Source of the DNA: Microterricola gilva
GTDB lineage: Bacteria; Actinomycetota; Actinomycetes; Actinomycetales; Microbacteriaceae
Direction of reading: 5' to 3'
Assembly: GCF_004217495.1 (NCBI RefSeq)
Contig: NZ_SHLC01000001.1
Span: forward strand, 1,550,001 to 1,614,000
Length of the DNA stretch: 64,000 nt
Part shown: positions 26,254 to 35,301 of the stretch, in pieces
Layout: every line of letters begins with the position of its first letter
Position numbering within the stretch: position 1 is the first letter of the stretch
Translations under genes and position numbers: made by a program
The notes under the pieces: model-generated
The model's input: the letters and a program-made list of their open reading frames with translations, nothing else
What the model was told of the DNA's origin: nothing
The model's database searches: none

Positions 26254-27471
26254 ATGAGCAGCGCATCACAGGCCCGATCCGGCAGCACCCCGAGAAACCG
26301 GATCAGGCGCCTCGCGGCGGTGCTGCTCGCCCCGGCCCTGCTGCTTGGCGTCTCCGGCTGCATGACCGGCATCGGGCCATCCGCGGAGCGGCCATCGCCG
26401 GCCGCCACCGAACCGAGCGTCGAGCCGAGCCCCAGCGCGGAGCCCGATCCGGCGGAGACCGCCCTCGCCACGATGACGCTTGAGCAGAAGATCGCCAGCC
26501 TGCTCATCCTGCACACGCCGGGAACGGACGGGGCGGCGCAGCGGGCATTCATCGACCGCTACGGCCTCGGCGGGGTGATCCTCATGGGCGCCAACATCCC
26601 GGGCGGAACGGAGGCGACCGACACGGCCGCTCTCGCCGCCATGACGGCGACGATTCGCGGTGATGACGAGATTCCCCCGTTCATCGGCATCGACCAGGAG
26701 GGCGGTGAGGTCGTGCGGGTCGGGCCGGACCCGGCGCCGGGCGCCGATCAGCTCCGCGGGCTCCCGGTCGAGGCGACGGAACAGGCCTTCCAGGCGCGGT
26801 CGACCATGTTGGCCGACGCCGGCATCTCCCTCAATTTCGGGGTCGTCGCCGACGTCAGCGCCGACCCGTCGTCGTTCATCTACGGCCGCTCGCTCGGCGG
26901 CGATGCCGCGGCCTCCAGCGCGCGGGTCGCCGCGGCCGTCACCGGCGAGGGCGACCGCGTGCTCAGCACGATCAAGCACTTCCCAGGCCACGGAGCCGCC
27001 CCTGGCGACTCACATGTCGGCATCCCGAGCAGTGAGATGCGCTACCTCGACTGGACGCGTCAGGAGGCGCCACCGTTCCGCGCCGGAATCGATGCGGGCG
27101 CAGACTTCGTGATGTTCGGGCACCTGGCGTTCCCCGCCATCGACGCCCAGCCGGCGAGCCTCTCCTCCGCCTGGCACCACATCCTGCGTGAACAGCTCGG
27201 CTTCACAGGGCTCTGCATCTCCGATGACATGCGCATGCTGCAGGATTCCGGCGACCCGCGCTACGCCGACCCGGTGCAGAACGTGATCGCGGCCTTCGCA
27301 GCAGGCACCAGCATCGTGCTGTACACGCTGCCGGCCGATCCGGCCACGATCGGGGTCGACATCGATGCCGTCATCCGGGGCGTCGCGGATGCCGTGCGCT
27401 CCGGCCACATCTCGGCCGAACAGATCGACGCCGACGCCCTCGCGGCGCTCCGCCTGCGCGAAACTGCCTGA
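26254..27471 (+). CDS. GH3 family beta-N-acetylhexosaminidase-like lipoprotein
   Basis: This 405-residue secreted protein has a twin-arginine-like basic start, a hydrophobic stretch and a GVSGCM lipobox, then a Pro/Ser-rich linker. The GH3 barrel shows GIDQEGGEVVR and the His/Asp dyad motif KHFPGHG...DSH, with ISDDMRML carrying the nucleophile Asp. These are NagZ-type marks, suggesting removal of terminal GlcNAc from peptidoglycan fragments outside the cell. Confidence 0.88.
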   Translation: MSSASQARSGSTPRNRIRRLAAVLLAPALLLGVSGCMTGIGPSAERPSPAATEPSVEPSPSAEPDPAETALATMTLEQKIASLLILHTPGTDGAAQRAFIDRYGLGGVILMGANIPGGTEATDTAALAAMTATIRGDDEIPPFIGIDQEGGEVVRVGPDPAPGADQLRGLPVEATEQAFQARSTMLADAGISLNFGVVADVSADPSSFIYGRSLGGDAAASSARVAAAVTGEGDRVLSTIKHFPGHGAAPGDSHVGIPSSEMRYLDWTRQEAPPFRAGIDAGADFVMFGHLAFPAIDAQPASLSSAWHHILREQLGFTGLCISDDMRMLQDSGDPRYADPVQNVIAAFAAGTSIVLYTLPADPATIGVDIDAVIRGVADAVRSGHISAEQIDADALAALRLRETA

Positions 27472-27568
27472 GAAAAACTTTCGGCAACACGGAATACCCG
27501 CGAAAGACAATGCGTTTGCATGTATCACGGCCGTGGAATCGGCCCTCAACCACGTAGAAAGTAGCCAC

Positions 27569-28129
27569 ATGACTGCAACGCTCGACACCACCATTCCCGG
27601 ATACCGTGCGGGAACCTGGATCATTGACCCCACCCACAGCGAGGTCGGATTCAGCATCCGCCACCTGATGATCAGCAAGGTCAAGGGCAAGTTCGAGCGC
27701 TTCAACGCGACCTTCGTCACGGGCGAGAACCCCCTCGACTCCACGGTGACGGCATCCGCCGAGGTCGCCTCGATCAACACGAACGAGCCGAACCGCGACG
27801 GTCACCTGCGCACTGGCGACTTCTTCGAGGCCGAGACCTACCCGACGATCGACTTCGTGTCGACCGGCGTGCGCGTCGTCAAGGGCGAGTTCCTCGTTGA
27901 TGGCGACCTCACGATGAAGGGCGTCACCAAGCCGGTCACCTTCGAGTTCGACTTCGGCGGCTTCGGCGGCGACCCCTACGGCAACTACAAGGGCGGCGCG
28001 ACGGCCAAGACGGTCGTCAACCGTGAGGACTTCGGCCTCACCTACAACGCAGCACTCGAGACCGGCGGCATGCTGCTCGGCGACACCGTCACGATCTCGC
28101 TCGAGCTCCAGGCGGCGCTGCAGGCGTAA
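27569..28129 (+). CDS. YceI family lipid-binding protein
   Basis: This 186-residue lipocalin-like protein has the YceI pattern: WIIDPTHSEVGFSIRHLMIS, VKGKFERFNATF, RDGHLRTGDFFEAETYPTI, LTMKGVTKPVTFEF and NREDFGLTYNA. Family members bind isoprenoid-like lipids. No signal peptide is seen, so it is probably cytoplasmic. The ATG at 27569 is chosen because the family starts here; a longer frame runs into the GH3 gene. A strong terminator follows. Confidence 0.9.
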   Translation: MTATLDTTIPGYRAGTWIIDPTHSEVGFSIRHLMISKVKGKFERFNATFVTGENPLDSTVTASAEVASINTNEPNRDGHLRTGDFFEAETYPTIDFVSTGVRVVKGEFLVDGDLTMKGVTKPVTFEFDFGGFGGDPYGNYKGGATAKTVVNREDFGLTYNAALETGGMLLGDTVTISLELQAALQA

Positions 28130-28141
28130 TACACCGTTGCG

Positions 28142-28183
28142 CCGAGAGGGCCGTGGCTGATGCCACGGCCCTCTCGGTCTTCT
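28142..28183 (+). terminator. intrinsic terminator after YceI gene
   Basis: A perfect 16-bp stem (CCGAGAGGGCCGTGGC, loop TGAT) is followed by TCTTCT, 12 bases after the stop. It ends the YceI transcript before the next gene on the same strand. Confidence 0.85.
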
Positions 28184-28212
28184 CACATGCACGCTCGCTC
28201 AGGATGGACGAT

Positions 28213-29148
28213 ATGGCACAGACCCGCACGGCCCCCGGCGCGCGCATCGCAGCGCGCCTGATCGCCGTTGTCGCGGTGCTGCTGGCCATCGCATTCGTCG
28301 CCCACCCGCTGATCCCCGGAGCGGTCGGCACCGCGATCGCAACGGCGCTGCCGTGGCTGGTGCTGCTGGTTCCCGTGCTCGTCATCGCGGCGCTGTTGAC
28401 CCGTCGTCGGCGGGCGTGGCTGATCGCCGGTCTGCCGCTGCTCGCCTGGCTGGCCGTGGTCGGACCGCTGTTTCTCCCTCTGGCGGCGCCGGCCTCCGCC
28501 GATGTCCAGCCAGAGACTCTCACGGTCGCGAGCCAGAACGTGCAGGCGGGATCCGGAACGGCCGCGGAATCCGCTCTCGCCCTGGCCGATGCCGGCGCCG
28601 ACGTGATCGCACTCGAGGAACTCGACGGCGCCGCCCGTGAGGCCGCCGCCGATGCCCTGAACGAATCCCACCCGTACTCCTACGCCGTCGGCACCGTCGG
28701 GCTCTGGAGCCGGTACCCGGTCGTCAACGAACAACCGCTCGAGCTCGACCTCGGCTGGAACCGTGCTCTGGCCGCCGACCTGGAGACCCCGTCCGGCCTG
28801 GTCAGCGTCTACGTCGTGCACGCCGCCTCGCTGCGGCCAGGCGCCCAGAGCGACAGGGACGGGATGCTCACCGAGCTGGCCGCGATCGTCGAGCGCGACG
28901 AGAACGAGCGGGTCTTGGTCATGGGCGATTTCAACGCCACGAGCACCGACCCAGCACTACGGGCGCTGCAGCAGAGCGTCTCTGAGCCGAACCGCACAAC
29001 GGCATCGCTCGGTTTCACCTGGCCGAGCGGGATGCCGCTTGCTCGCATCGACCACATCTTCCAGCACGGGCTGGAGGCGCTCGAAAGCTCCGTCATGGAG
29101 GCGGGGGAGAGCGACCACCTCGCCGTGCTCACCAGCTTCGCGCTCTGA
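28213..29148 (+). CDS. endonuclease/exonuclease/phosphatase family membrane protein
   Basis: About 311 residues. Three hydrophobic helices fill the first 90 residues, then an EEP domain with SQNVQAG, DVIALEEL (metal Glu), VMGDFNATSTDP and the C-terminal GESDHLAV catalytic His. The active domain is likely extracytoplasmic; the substrate may be a phosphodiester or lipid. The start at 28213 has AGGA eight bases upstream; 28204 is an alternative in frame. Confidence 0.82.
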   Translation: MAQTRTAPGARIAARLIAVVAVLLAIAFVAHPLIPGAVGTAIATALPWLVLLVPVLVIAALLTRRRRAWLIAGLPLLAWLAVVGPLFLPLAAPASADVQPETLTVASQNVQAGSGTAAESALALADAGADVIALEELDGAAREAAADALNESHPYSYAVGTVGLWSRYPVVNEQPLELDLGWNRALAADLETPSGLVSVYVVHAASLRPGAQSDRDGMLTELAAIVERDENERVLVMGDFNATSTDPALRALQQSVSEPNRTTASLGFTWPSGMPLARIDHIFQHGLEALESSVMEAGESDHLAVLTSFAL

Positions 29149-29169
29149 CGCGGGGCGCGGGACGTCGGA

Positions 29170-29790
29170 TCATCGCCGCCGACGTCTGCGGCCGCGGATC
29201 GCCGCGTCCAGGGGCGGAACGACCGCGAAGGCGAGGAATGCCCACGAGCCGATGAAGGGTGCCAGCAGAACCACGACGAGGCCGGTGACGACCGCGCCGA
29301 GCGCCCTCCTGCTGCTCGCCCGCACCTCGTCATCCGACATGTCGCCGAGCAGGCCGCGCGGCGACGTCGTCACATAGCGCCACAGCGCCCAGTCGAAGAG
29401 CAACACCCAGAGGAAATTCAGCGGCAGCACCAGGCGCCCGAGCAGGAGCTCGCTGAAGTCGGCGTTCACGCTCGTCGTGAACGGGATGAGCACGACACCG
29501 AGCAGGCGCAGGGAGTTGAGCCAGAGCACGGGGTCATCGACACGCTTGACGTACTCGAACTGACGCGTGTGCACCATCCACAACATGCACAGCAGCAGGA
29601 AGCTGATGACGAAACTGAGCACACTCTCCGAGATGGCGCCGAGTGCATGCCACAGCTGGTCGTTGTTACTGATGGAACCGAGGTGGTCGACCGAGAGGTC
29701 GAGGACCAGGAGCGTCGCCGCGATCGCGAACACCCCGTCGGAGAACGCCTCCAGGCGTCGGGGTGAGAGCAGTCGCGGCTGATCAGTCAC
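29170..29790 (-). CDS. TMEM175-family (DUF1211) potassium channel homologue
   Basis: This protein of about 206 residues has the signature RRLEAFSDGVFAIAATLLVL at its N-terminus, with the FSD motif of helix 1, and further hydrophobic helices; the C-terminus is Arg-rich. Bacterial TMEM175 proteins form tetrameric K+ channels. The GTG at 29790 is chosen because it overlaps the FUSC stop by eight bases with GAGGAGA behind it; an upstream in-frame codon would lie deeper in that gene. Confidence 0.85.
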   Translation of the reverse strand: MTDQPRLLSPRRLEAFSDGVFAIAATLLVLDLSVDHLGSISNNDQLWHALGAISESVLSFVISFLLLCMLWMVHTRQFEYVKRVDDPVLWLNSLRLLGVVLIPFTTSVNADFSELLLGRLVLPLNFLWVLLFDWALWRYVTTSPRGLLGDMSDDEVRASSRRALGAVVTGLVVVLLAPFIGSWAFLAFAVVPPLDAAIRGRRRRRR

Positions 29791-30811
29791 CGACGATCTC
29801 CTCACGAACCCGCCGCAGATCCTCCATCAACGATCCGATGAGGATCCAGTGCTCCGGATGCGGTGTCGCGATCACGAGGGGCGCGGTCAGTGCGGGCGGC
29901 TCCACGGTGTCGTCGTGCGCCGCGACGGTGTCGCCGCTCGCGTCGACCAGTAGCAGCAGATCGTGGGCCGCGCGTTTCAGCTCGACGGAGATCGCGCGCA
30001 CCGTTGGTTCCTGCCTGAGGCTGTCGTCGTAGTGGTCACGCACCGCCCTGGTCATGCCGAGCACGCGGTTGACCAGGGGAGAGAGCCGATCGAGCAGTGC
30101 GGCCTCCGCCTCGACCGCACTGCCGAGCCGCGAGCGGCGCGGGTTGAAGGCGAGGCTCTCCCTGCCCTGCTTCACGGCGTCGGCCGCCTTCGCCTGCATC
30201 GGGCGGAGCAGACGCGCGTTGAGCAGCAGCTCCTCGAGCTCAGCGGGGCGCAGCGGTTTTTCGAGCGCGACCGCGAGCCGATCGATCGTCGCTGCCACCT
30301 CGCGGCCGAGGGCCGCGACGCTCTCCTTGGCCGGCGCGAGCAGCACGGGCGGGGCAATGCTGATCGTCACGATGAAGCCGATCGTCGCGCCGATCAGGGT
30401 CTCGATGATCCGCTCGGCCGCATAGCCTGGCGTCGTCGTGCCGAGCGCCAGCACGAGCATCGCGCTGATGGGAATCTGGTTGGCGGATGCCGGTGTGAGC
30501 CGCAACGCCCAGCCGATGAAGATCGCCACGACGATGCTCGTCAGGATGATCCACTCGCTCTCGCCGAACAGCTGGGCGATGACGGTGGCGACAATGACGC
30601 CTGCGATGACCCCGACGGAGCGCTCGATGGCGCGCCCGAGTGTCTGGTTGACGCTCGGTTGCACGACCAGCAGCGCGGCGATCGCGGCGAAGATCGGCAT
30701 GTCGGTCGGCAACAGCAACTGCGCGATCAGCCAGGCGAGCACGGAGGCGAATGCCACCTTCGTCACCTGCAGCAGGGGCACCCGGCTCGGGGCCTGGATG
30801 CGAGAAGTCAT
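29783..30811 (-). CDS. FUSC/aromatic acid exporter-like membrane protein
   Basis: This protein of about 342 residues has an N-terminal membrane block of about five to six helices including ALLVVQPSVNQTLGRAIERS and VGVIAGVIVATVIAQLFG, typical of the FUSC/ArAE family, and a helical cytoplasmic C-terminal half. Members export aromatic acids or fusaric acid. The ATG at 30811 follows AGGGGG. It is translationally coupled to the TMEM175 gene downstream. Confidence 0.8.
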   Translation of the reverse strand: MTSRIQAPSRVPLLQVTKVAFASVLAWLIAQLLLPTDMPIFAAIAALLVVQPSVNQTLGRAIERSVGVIAGVIVATVIAQLFGESEWIILTSIVVAIFIGWALRLTPASANQIPISAMLVLALGTTTPGYAAERIIETLIGATIGFIVTISIAPPVLLAPAKESVAALGREVAATIDRLAVALEKPLRPAELEELLLNARLLRPMQAKAADAVKQGRESLAFNPRRSRLGSAVEAEAALLDRLSPLVNRVLGMTRAVRDHYDDSLRQEPTVRAISVELKRAAHDLLLLVDASGDTVAAHDDTVEPPALTAPLVIATPHPEHWILIGSLMEDLRRVREEIVGD

Positions 30812-30826
30812 TCGCACCCCCTCAGG

Positions 30827-31936
30827 CTAGTCCTGCAGGGTGAGCCCGAGAAAGCGCGCGTATCTGCGTCCATCACGTCGGATGCCGGCCAGCTGCCCCG
30901 CGCTCAGCTCGGTGAAGGGCTCGGCCGTGACGTGCAGCCTGGAGCCGGCAACTGCCCGCCTCTTCCACGTTCCGACGACACGGCCGCCGGCGACGATGAT
31001 CGGCTGGAACACGCCGTTCTTGCCCGGCACGATGCGCCCGTGGTGCTCGATGTCGGCGGCGACCTCCCTGTCCCGGTAGCCGAGGAAGTACTCGTCGAAT
31101 GCCGGCAGCAGCCAGACGGATGCCGCGAAGCGACGCCGTTCGGCCGCGTCGGCGACAGCGCCGTCCGCCTCGGCCGCGACCCAGTAGCTGGTCTCCGCGA
31201 AACGCCGCTCGGCCAGCAGCGGGCGCGCGATCGCGAGCCCACGCTTCGCCTCCGCCATGGTCACCTTGCTCCACCAGACGAAGTCCTGCAGGGTCGCCGG
31301 ACCGTGGCCGCGGATGTACCGCAGCAGGAACTCGGCCAGCGCCTCGTCCCGCTCGAGCCGCCTGGGCTCGGGGACCCACTCGTCCAGCAGCACCAGGGCC
31401 TGCGCGTTGCCGGCCGTCGGCCCCCAACAGAGCGTTCCCGTCTGCGCGAGGTACCAGATCAGGTGGTAGCCGCGGCCGTCGGCTGTCGCGATGCCGTTGC
31501 GCTCCAGCAGTGCCTGGAACTCGTCGCGGGTGAGGCTGTGGCCTCCGTGGAGCGCCTCGACGGCCAGTTCCCGTGCCCGCTCGTACACCGCACTCGTCAG
31601 ACCCTGCCGCTCGTGCGTCGGCCTGGCCTGGCGCAGCAGACGCTCGGTCGTGCACTGCAGCATCCACCCGAGGTCCTGCCCTGGAACAAAGTGCAGCGTT
31701 CCGCGCATCGGCCAGGAGCGCACCAGCTCTCCGGAGTCGATCGCCGCGTCGATCGACGCAACGGTCGCACCGGGGCAGCGGGCGCCGATCGCCCACTTCG
31801 CGGCCGCGAGATCCTGCCCCTGGAGCGCGAGCAGACGGTCGGGGACGGCGGCTGGCCTCGTGGCATCCGCGGGGAACAGGCCCTGCGCCCTGGCCCGCAG
31901 GAGTGCGAGTTCGCGCTGTGCGGTGAGCCGTGCCAT
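30827..31936 (-). CDS. winged-helix DNA-binding (AlkZ/YcaQ-like, HTH_42) protein
   Basis: This protein of about 369 residues matches the HTH_42 family. LLALQGQDLAAAKWAIG includes a Q-x-Q (QGQ) motif like the catalytic one in AlkZ/YcaQ glycosylases. SWPMRGTLHFVPGQDLGWML and the C-terminal LLPAFDEYFLGYRDR follow. AlkZ-type enzymes excise bulky alkylated bases or unhook crosslinks; whether this one does is not shown. The start at 31936 follows CTGGGGTG; an ATG six codons upstream is possible. Confidence 0.75.
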   Translation of the reverse strand: MARLTAQRELALLRARAQGLFPADATRPAAVPDRLLALQGQDLAAAKWAIGARCPGATVASIDAAIDSGELVRSWPMRGTLHFVPGQDLGWMLQCTTERLLRQARPTHERQGLTSAVYERARELAVEALHGGHSLTRDEFQALLERNGIATADGRGYHLIWYLAQTGTLCWGPTAGNAQALVLLDEWVPEPRRLERDEALAEFLLRYIRGHGPATLQDFVWWSKVTMAEAKRGLAIARPLLAERRFAETSYWVAAEADGAVADAAERRRFAASVWLLPAFDEYFLGYRDREVAADIEHHGRIVPGKNGVFQPIIVAGGRVVGTWKRRAVAGSRLHVTAEPFTELSAGQLAGIRRDGRRYARFLGLTLQD

Positions 31937-32072
31937 CACCCCAGTATTCTGCATCGGGCACTTGTGCAGGGTGAGCTTCGGTAGAATGGTGCGTTGCGCC
32001 GCTTTTCGGATGACCGCGCGCCAACCCCCACACTCTTTGACAGTTGCTGTCACCTACAGAAATGGATGCGCC

Positions 32073-33671
32073 GTGCTGAGCGTTCAAGACCTCGAGATTC
32101 GCGTCGGAGCGCGCGTGCTCATGGAGAACGTGAATTTTCGCGTATCCGCCGGTGACAAGATCGGTCTGGTCGGTCGCAACGGTGCAGGCAAGACCACGCT
32201 GACCAAGACACTCGCGGGGGAGACCCTGCCAACAGGCGGCACCATCGAGCGCAGCGGCGAGATCGGCTACCTGCCGCAGGACCCTCGCTCCGGTGACCCG
32301 GAGATGATGGCGCGCACCCGCATCCTCGACGCCCGCGGTCTTGGCACCATCGTGCTCGAGATGCAGCAGGCGACGCTTGACATGGGCAGCAGCGACGAGG
32401 CCGTGGCCGCGGCCGGCATGAAGAAGTACGGCAACCTCACCGACCGCTTCCAGGCGCTCGGCGGCTACGCGGCCGAGGCGGAGGCCGCGTCGATCGCGAG
32501 CAACCTGAACCTGCCCGACCGCATCCTCGAGCAGCCTCTCAAGACCCTCTCCGGTGGTCAGCGCCGCCGCATCGAGCTTGCCCGCATCCTGTTCTCGGAT
32601 GCCGGCACCATGATCCTCGATGAGCCGACCAACCACCTCGACGCCGATTCCGTCGTCTGGTTGCGCGAGTTCCTGAAGAACTACAAGGGCGGCTTCATCG
32701 TCATCACCCACGACATCGAGCTCGTCGGCGAGACCGTGAACCGCGTGTTCTACCTGGACGCCAACCGCATGGTCATCGACACCTACAACATGAACTGGAA
32801 GAACTACCAGCGTCAGCGCGCCGCCGACGAGGAGCGCCGCAAGAAGGAGCGCTCCAACGCCGAGAAGAAGGCCGGCGTTCTGCAGATGCAGGCCGCCCGC
32901 TTCGGCGCCAAGGCGTCCAAGGCCGCGGCGGCGCACCAGATGGTCGCCCGCGCCGAGAAGCTGCTCGCCGGCCTCGACGAGGTGCGCGTCGCCGACCGCG
33001 TCGCAAAGCTCCGGTTCCCGACCCCCGCCCCCTGCGGCAAGACGCCGCTGATGGCCGAGAACCTCAGCAAGAGCTACGGTTCACTCGAGATCTTCACGGC
33101 CGTCGACCTGGCCATCGACCGCGGCTCCAAGGTCGTCATCATCGGCCTGAACGGTGCCGGAAAGACGACGCTGCTGCGCATCCTCGGCGGCGCCGACCAG
33201 CCGGACACCGGCTCGCTTGTTCCCGGCCACGGCCTGCGCATCGGCTACTTCGCGCAGGAGCACGAGACGATCGACGTGGGCCGCACCGTGCTCGAGAACA
33301 TGGTCTCCTCCTCGCCGAACATCACCGAGACCGAGGCGCGCAAAGTGCTGGGCTCGTTCCTGTTCACCGGCGACGACGGCCACAAGAAGGCGGGCGTGCT
33401 CTCCGGTGGCGAGAAGACCCGTCTGGCCCTGGCCATGATCGTCGTCTCCGGCGCCAACGTGCTTCTGCTCGACGAGCCCACGAACAACCTCGACCCCGCT
33501 AGCCGACTCGAGATCCTCGATGCGCTCGCGCACTTCGAGGGCGCCGTCGTCCTCGTCAGCCACGACCCCGGCGCCGTCGAGGCGCTGAACCCGGAGCGCG
33601 TGCTGATCCTGCCCGACGGCGTCGAGGACCACTGGAACAAGGACTACGCGGACCTCATCGCCCTGGCCTGA
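32073..33671 (+). CDS. ABC-F family ATPase (ribosome-associated)
   Basis: This 532-residue protein has two ATPase domains and no membrane segments. The first domain has GRNGAGKTTL, LSGGQRRRIEL and LDEPTNHLD; a charged interdomain linker (about residues 245-320) is rich in Lys/Arg/Ala; the second has GLNGAGKTTL, LSGGEKTRLAL and LDEPTNNLD. ABC-F proteins act on the ribosome, in translation or antibiotic protection. The GTG start lies in the family-typical position (MLSVQDLEIRVG). Confidence 0.9.
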   Translation: MLSVQDLEIRVGARVLMENVNFRVSAGDKIGLVGRNGAGKTTLTKTLAGETLPTGGTIERSGEIGYLPQDPRSGDPEMMARTRILDARGLGTIVLEMQQATLDMGSSDEAVAAAGMKKYGNLTDRFQALGGYAAEAEAASIASNLNLPDRILEQPLKTLSGGQRRRIELARILFSDAGTMILDEPTNHLDADSVVWLREFLKNYKGGFIVITHDIELVGETVNRVFYLDANRMVIDTYNMNWKNYQRQRAADEERRKKERSNAEKKAGVLQMQAARFGAKASKAAAAHQMVARAEKLLAGLDEVRVADRVAKLRFPTPAPCGKTPLMAENLSKSYGSLEIFTAVDLAIDRGSKVVIIGLNGAGKTTLLRILGGADQPDTGSLVPGHGLRIGYFAQEHETIDVGRTVLENMVSSSPNITETEARKVLGSFLFTGDDGHKKAGVLSGGEKTRLALAMIVVSGANVLLLDEPTNNLDPASRLEILDALAHFEGAVVLVSHDPGAVEALNPERVLILPDGVEDHWNKDYADLIALA

Positions 33672-33685
33672 CAGGCCGGGCCGAG

Positions 33686-34198
33686 CTAGACGACGGGGTA
33701 CTTGAACCCCACGTGGGAGCCGACGAAACCGAGGCGCTCGTAGAAGCGATGCGCGTCGGTCCTCGCGGCATCCGAGGTGAGCTGCACCAGGCTTGAACCG
33801 AGCGTCGGCGCGGCCACGTCGGTGACCCAGCGCATCATGGCCCCGCCGATTCCGGAGGAGCGCAGCGCGCTGTTCACCCGCACGGCCTCGACGAGCAGGC
33901 GCGTCGAACCCCGCCGCGCCATTCCGGGGATCCGCGTCAGTTGCATGGTCGCTATGGGCACATCCGCTCCATCGACGACCACGAGCAGCTCGTTCGCGGC
34001 ATCCTGGACGATCTGCTCCAGCGCGGCCAGGTACGCGCCACGGTCGTCAACGTGGGCGATGTCGCCACGCGAACTGCTGATCGGGTCATCGGAGAGCAGT
34101 GTCATCAGTGCGTCGAGATCGCCCGCGGTCGCCCGCCGCATGGTGACGTCTCCCGCACGGGTCTCGAGGCTTGTCGGCAGTACGAGATCGATGAGCAT
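33686..34198 (-). CDS. GNAT family N-acetyltransferase
   Basis: The 170-residue GNAT-fold protein has the acetyl-CoA loop RSSGIGGAMMRWV (about residues 113-125) and a C-terminal TDAHRFYERLGFVGSHVGF segment typical of the family. The substrate is unknown. It lies convergent with the ABC-F gene. Confidence 0.85.
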   Translation of the reverse strand: MLIDLVLPTSLETRAGDVTMRRATAGDLDALMTLLSDDPISSSRGDIAHVDDRGAYLAALEQIVQDAANELLVVVDGADVPIATMQLTRIPGMARRGSTRLLVEAVRVNSALRSSGIGGAMMRWVTDVAAPTLGSSLVQLTSDAARTDAHRFYERLGFVGSHVGFKYPVV

Positions 34199-34222
34199 GG
34201 CTCCATCCTTGCAGCAGCTCGG

Positions 34223-35068
34223 CTACCGGGCGTTGTCGAGGATCTCGTCTTCGATCTCGGAGTCGCTTCGCGTCTTGAGCGACTGCTTCGTGGCTCGTGC
34301 TGCCGCGCGCTTGCGCTCGGCCGGGTCGTCGATGTTGACAGCACGGAACTCCTGGCGCGCCGCCCACCCCAGGCCGATGAAGGCCATGATCGCGAACACG
34401 TACCACTGGAAGGCGTAGGAGAGGTGGGGCCCCTCGTCGCGTGGCGGCTTGATCACGGCGAGGGGGCGCGGATCGATCGCCTCCGGGGTCTCCGAGATCA
34501 TCAAGCCGTATGCGCCGGTGTAGTTGTCGGTTCCCAGCCGTTCGGAGACCTCGTGGAGCTGAATCGTCGAGATCTGGTTGCCGCTGGAGCTGCGGCCGGC
34601 CAGCGATGGCTCTCCGGCCTTGAGCCTGGCGACGATGGTGACGGTGCCATCCGGGGCGGATGGCACGACATCCGGGGCATCCTGAGCAGAACCGGTCGGC
34701 AACCAGCCGCGGTTCACGATGAAGACGGTGCCGTCGGCCAGCTGCAGGGGAGTGAGCACCTCGAAACCGGGCATCCCGGCACGGGGGCGGGTGCGCACGA
34801 GCAGCTCGTCCTCCTGGATGTACTCACCCTCCATGACGACGGGGAGCCACTTCTGCGACTCATCGAAGCTGTCGAGCGTGGGCAGCGCCTCCGCCAGTGG
34901 AACCGGTTCGGCCGACCAGTTGTTGTCGACCCGCTGGATCTCCGCCTGCGCCTCTGCCCGCCTGGCGAGCTGCCAGTTCCCGAGGAAGACGCAGACGACC
35001 GCGAAGAGCACGGTGAGGGCCAGGTAGCCGGCCCACCGTTTGCTGAGCAGGAAGCGCCAGCCGCTCAC
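34223..35068 (-). CDS. SURF1 family protein
   Basis: The 281-residue protein has two membrane helices, one near the N-terminus (YLALTVLFAVVCVFLGNWQL) and one near the C-terminus (AFQWYVFAIMAFIGLGW). SURF1 marks are FLGNWQLARR, VIVNRGWLP-type IVNRGWLPTG and SYAFQW. SURF1 assists cytochrome c oxidase assembly. The GTG start overlaps the preceding small gene by four bases (GTGA). The C-terminal tail beyond the second helix is long and charged. Confidence 0.88.
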   Translation of the reverse strand: MSGWRFLLSKRWAGYLALTVLFAVVCVFLGNWQLARRAEAQAEIQRVDNNWSAEPVPLAEALPTLDSFDESQKWLPVVMEGEYIQEDELLVRTRPRAGMPGFEVLTPLQLADGTVFIVNRGWLPTGSAQDAPDVVPSAPDGTVTIVARLKAGEPSLAGRSSSGNQISTIQLHEVSERLGTDNYTGAYGLMISETPEAIDPRPLAVIKPPRDEGPHLSYAFQWYVFAIMAFIGLGWAARQEFRAVNIDDPAERKRAAARATKQSLKTRSDSEIEDEILDNAR

Positions 35069-35301
35069 GAGGCGTCCTCCAGCGCGCTCACGGTGAGGGG
35101 GAACTCCCTGGCTGCGAGGAAGTCGCGCAGATAGTCGACATGCTCGTCGCAGGCCAACCAAGTCTTGAACCGTTCGCCCGTGTGGATGCGCGGGTTGCGC
35201 CAATCGATTCGCCACCGCGCATCCGCTGAGCACGCGGCGCGCGAACAGGCTTCGCGGGGCAGCGCTCCGCCGAGGAGGCCCATCCCGATGAGGTCAGTCA
35301 T
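35065..35301 (-). CDS. small Cys/His protein between DUF3099 and SURF1 genes
   Basis: This 78-residue protein has CSRAAC near residue 20 and ACDEH near residue 52, four possible zinc ligands, around a conserved-looking WRIDWRNPRIHTGERFKTW stretch. Function is unknown. The ATG at 35301 overlaps the DUF3099 stop by eight bases and its own stop overlaps SURF1, so it is made with both. Confidence 0.75.
   Translation of the reverse strand: MTDLIGMGLLGGALPREACSRAACSADARWRIDWRNPRIHTGERFKTWLACDEHVDYLRDFLAAREFPLTVSALEDAS

Noticed and set aside
29963-31984. A long plus-strand frame (673 residues) antisense to FUSC and the winged-helix gene
   Set aside because: Composition is Arg/Gly/Asp/His-rich without motifs, typical of the complement of high-GC genes.
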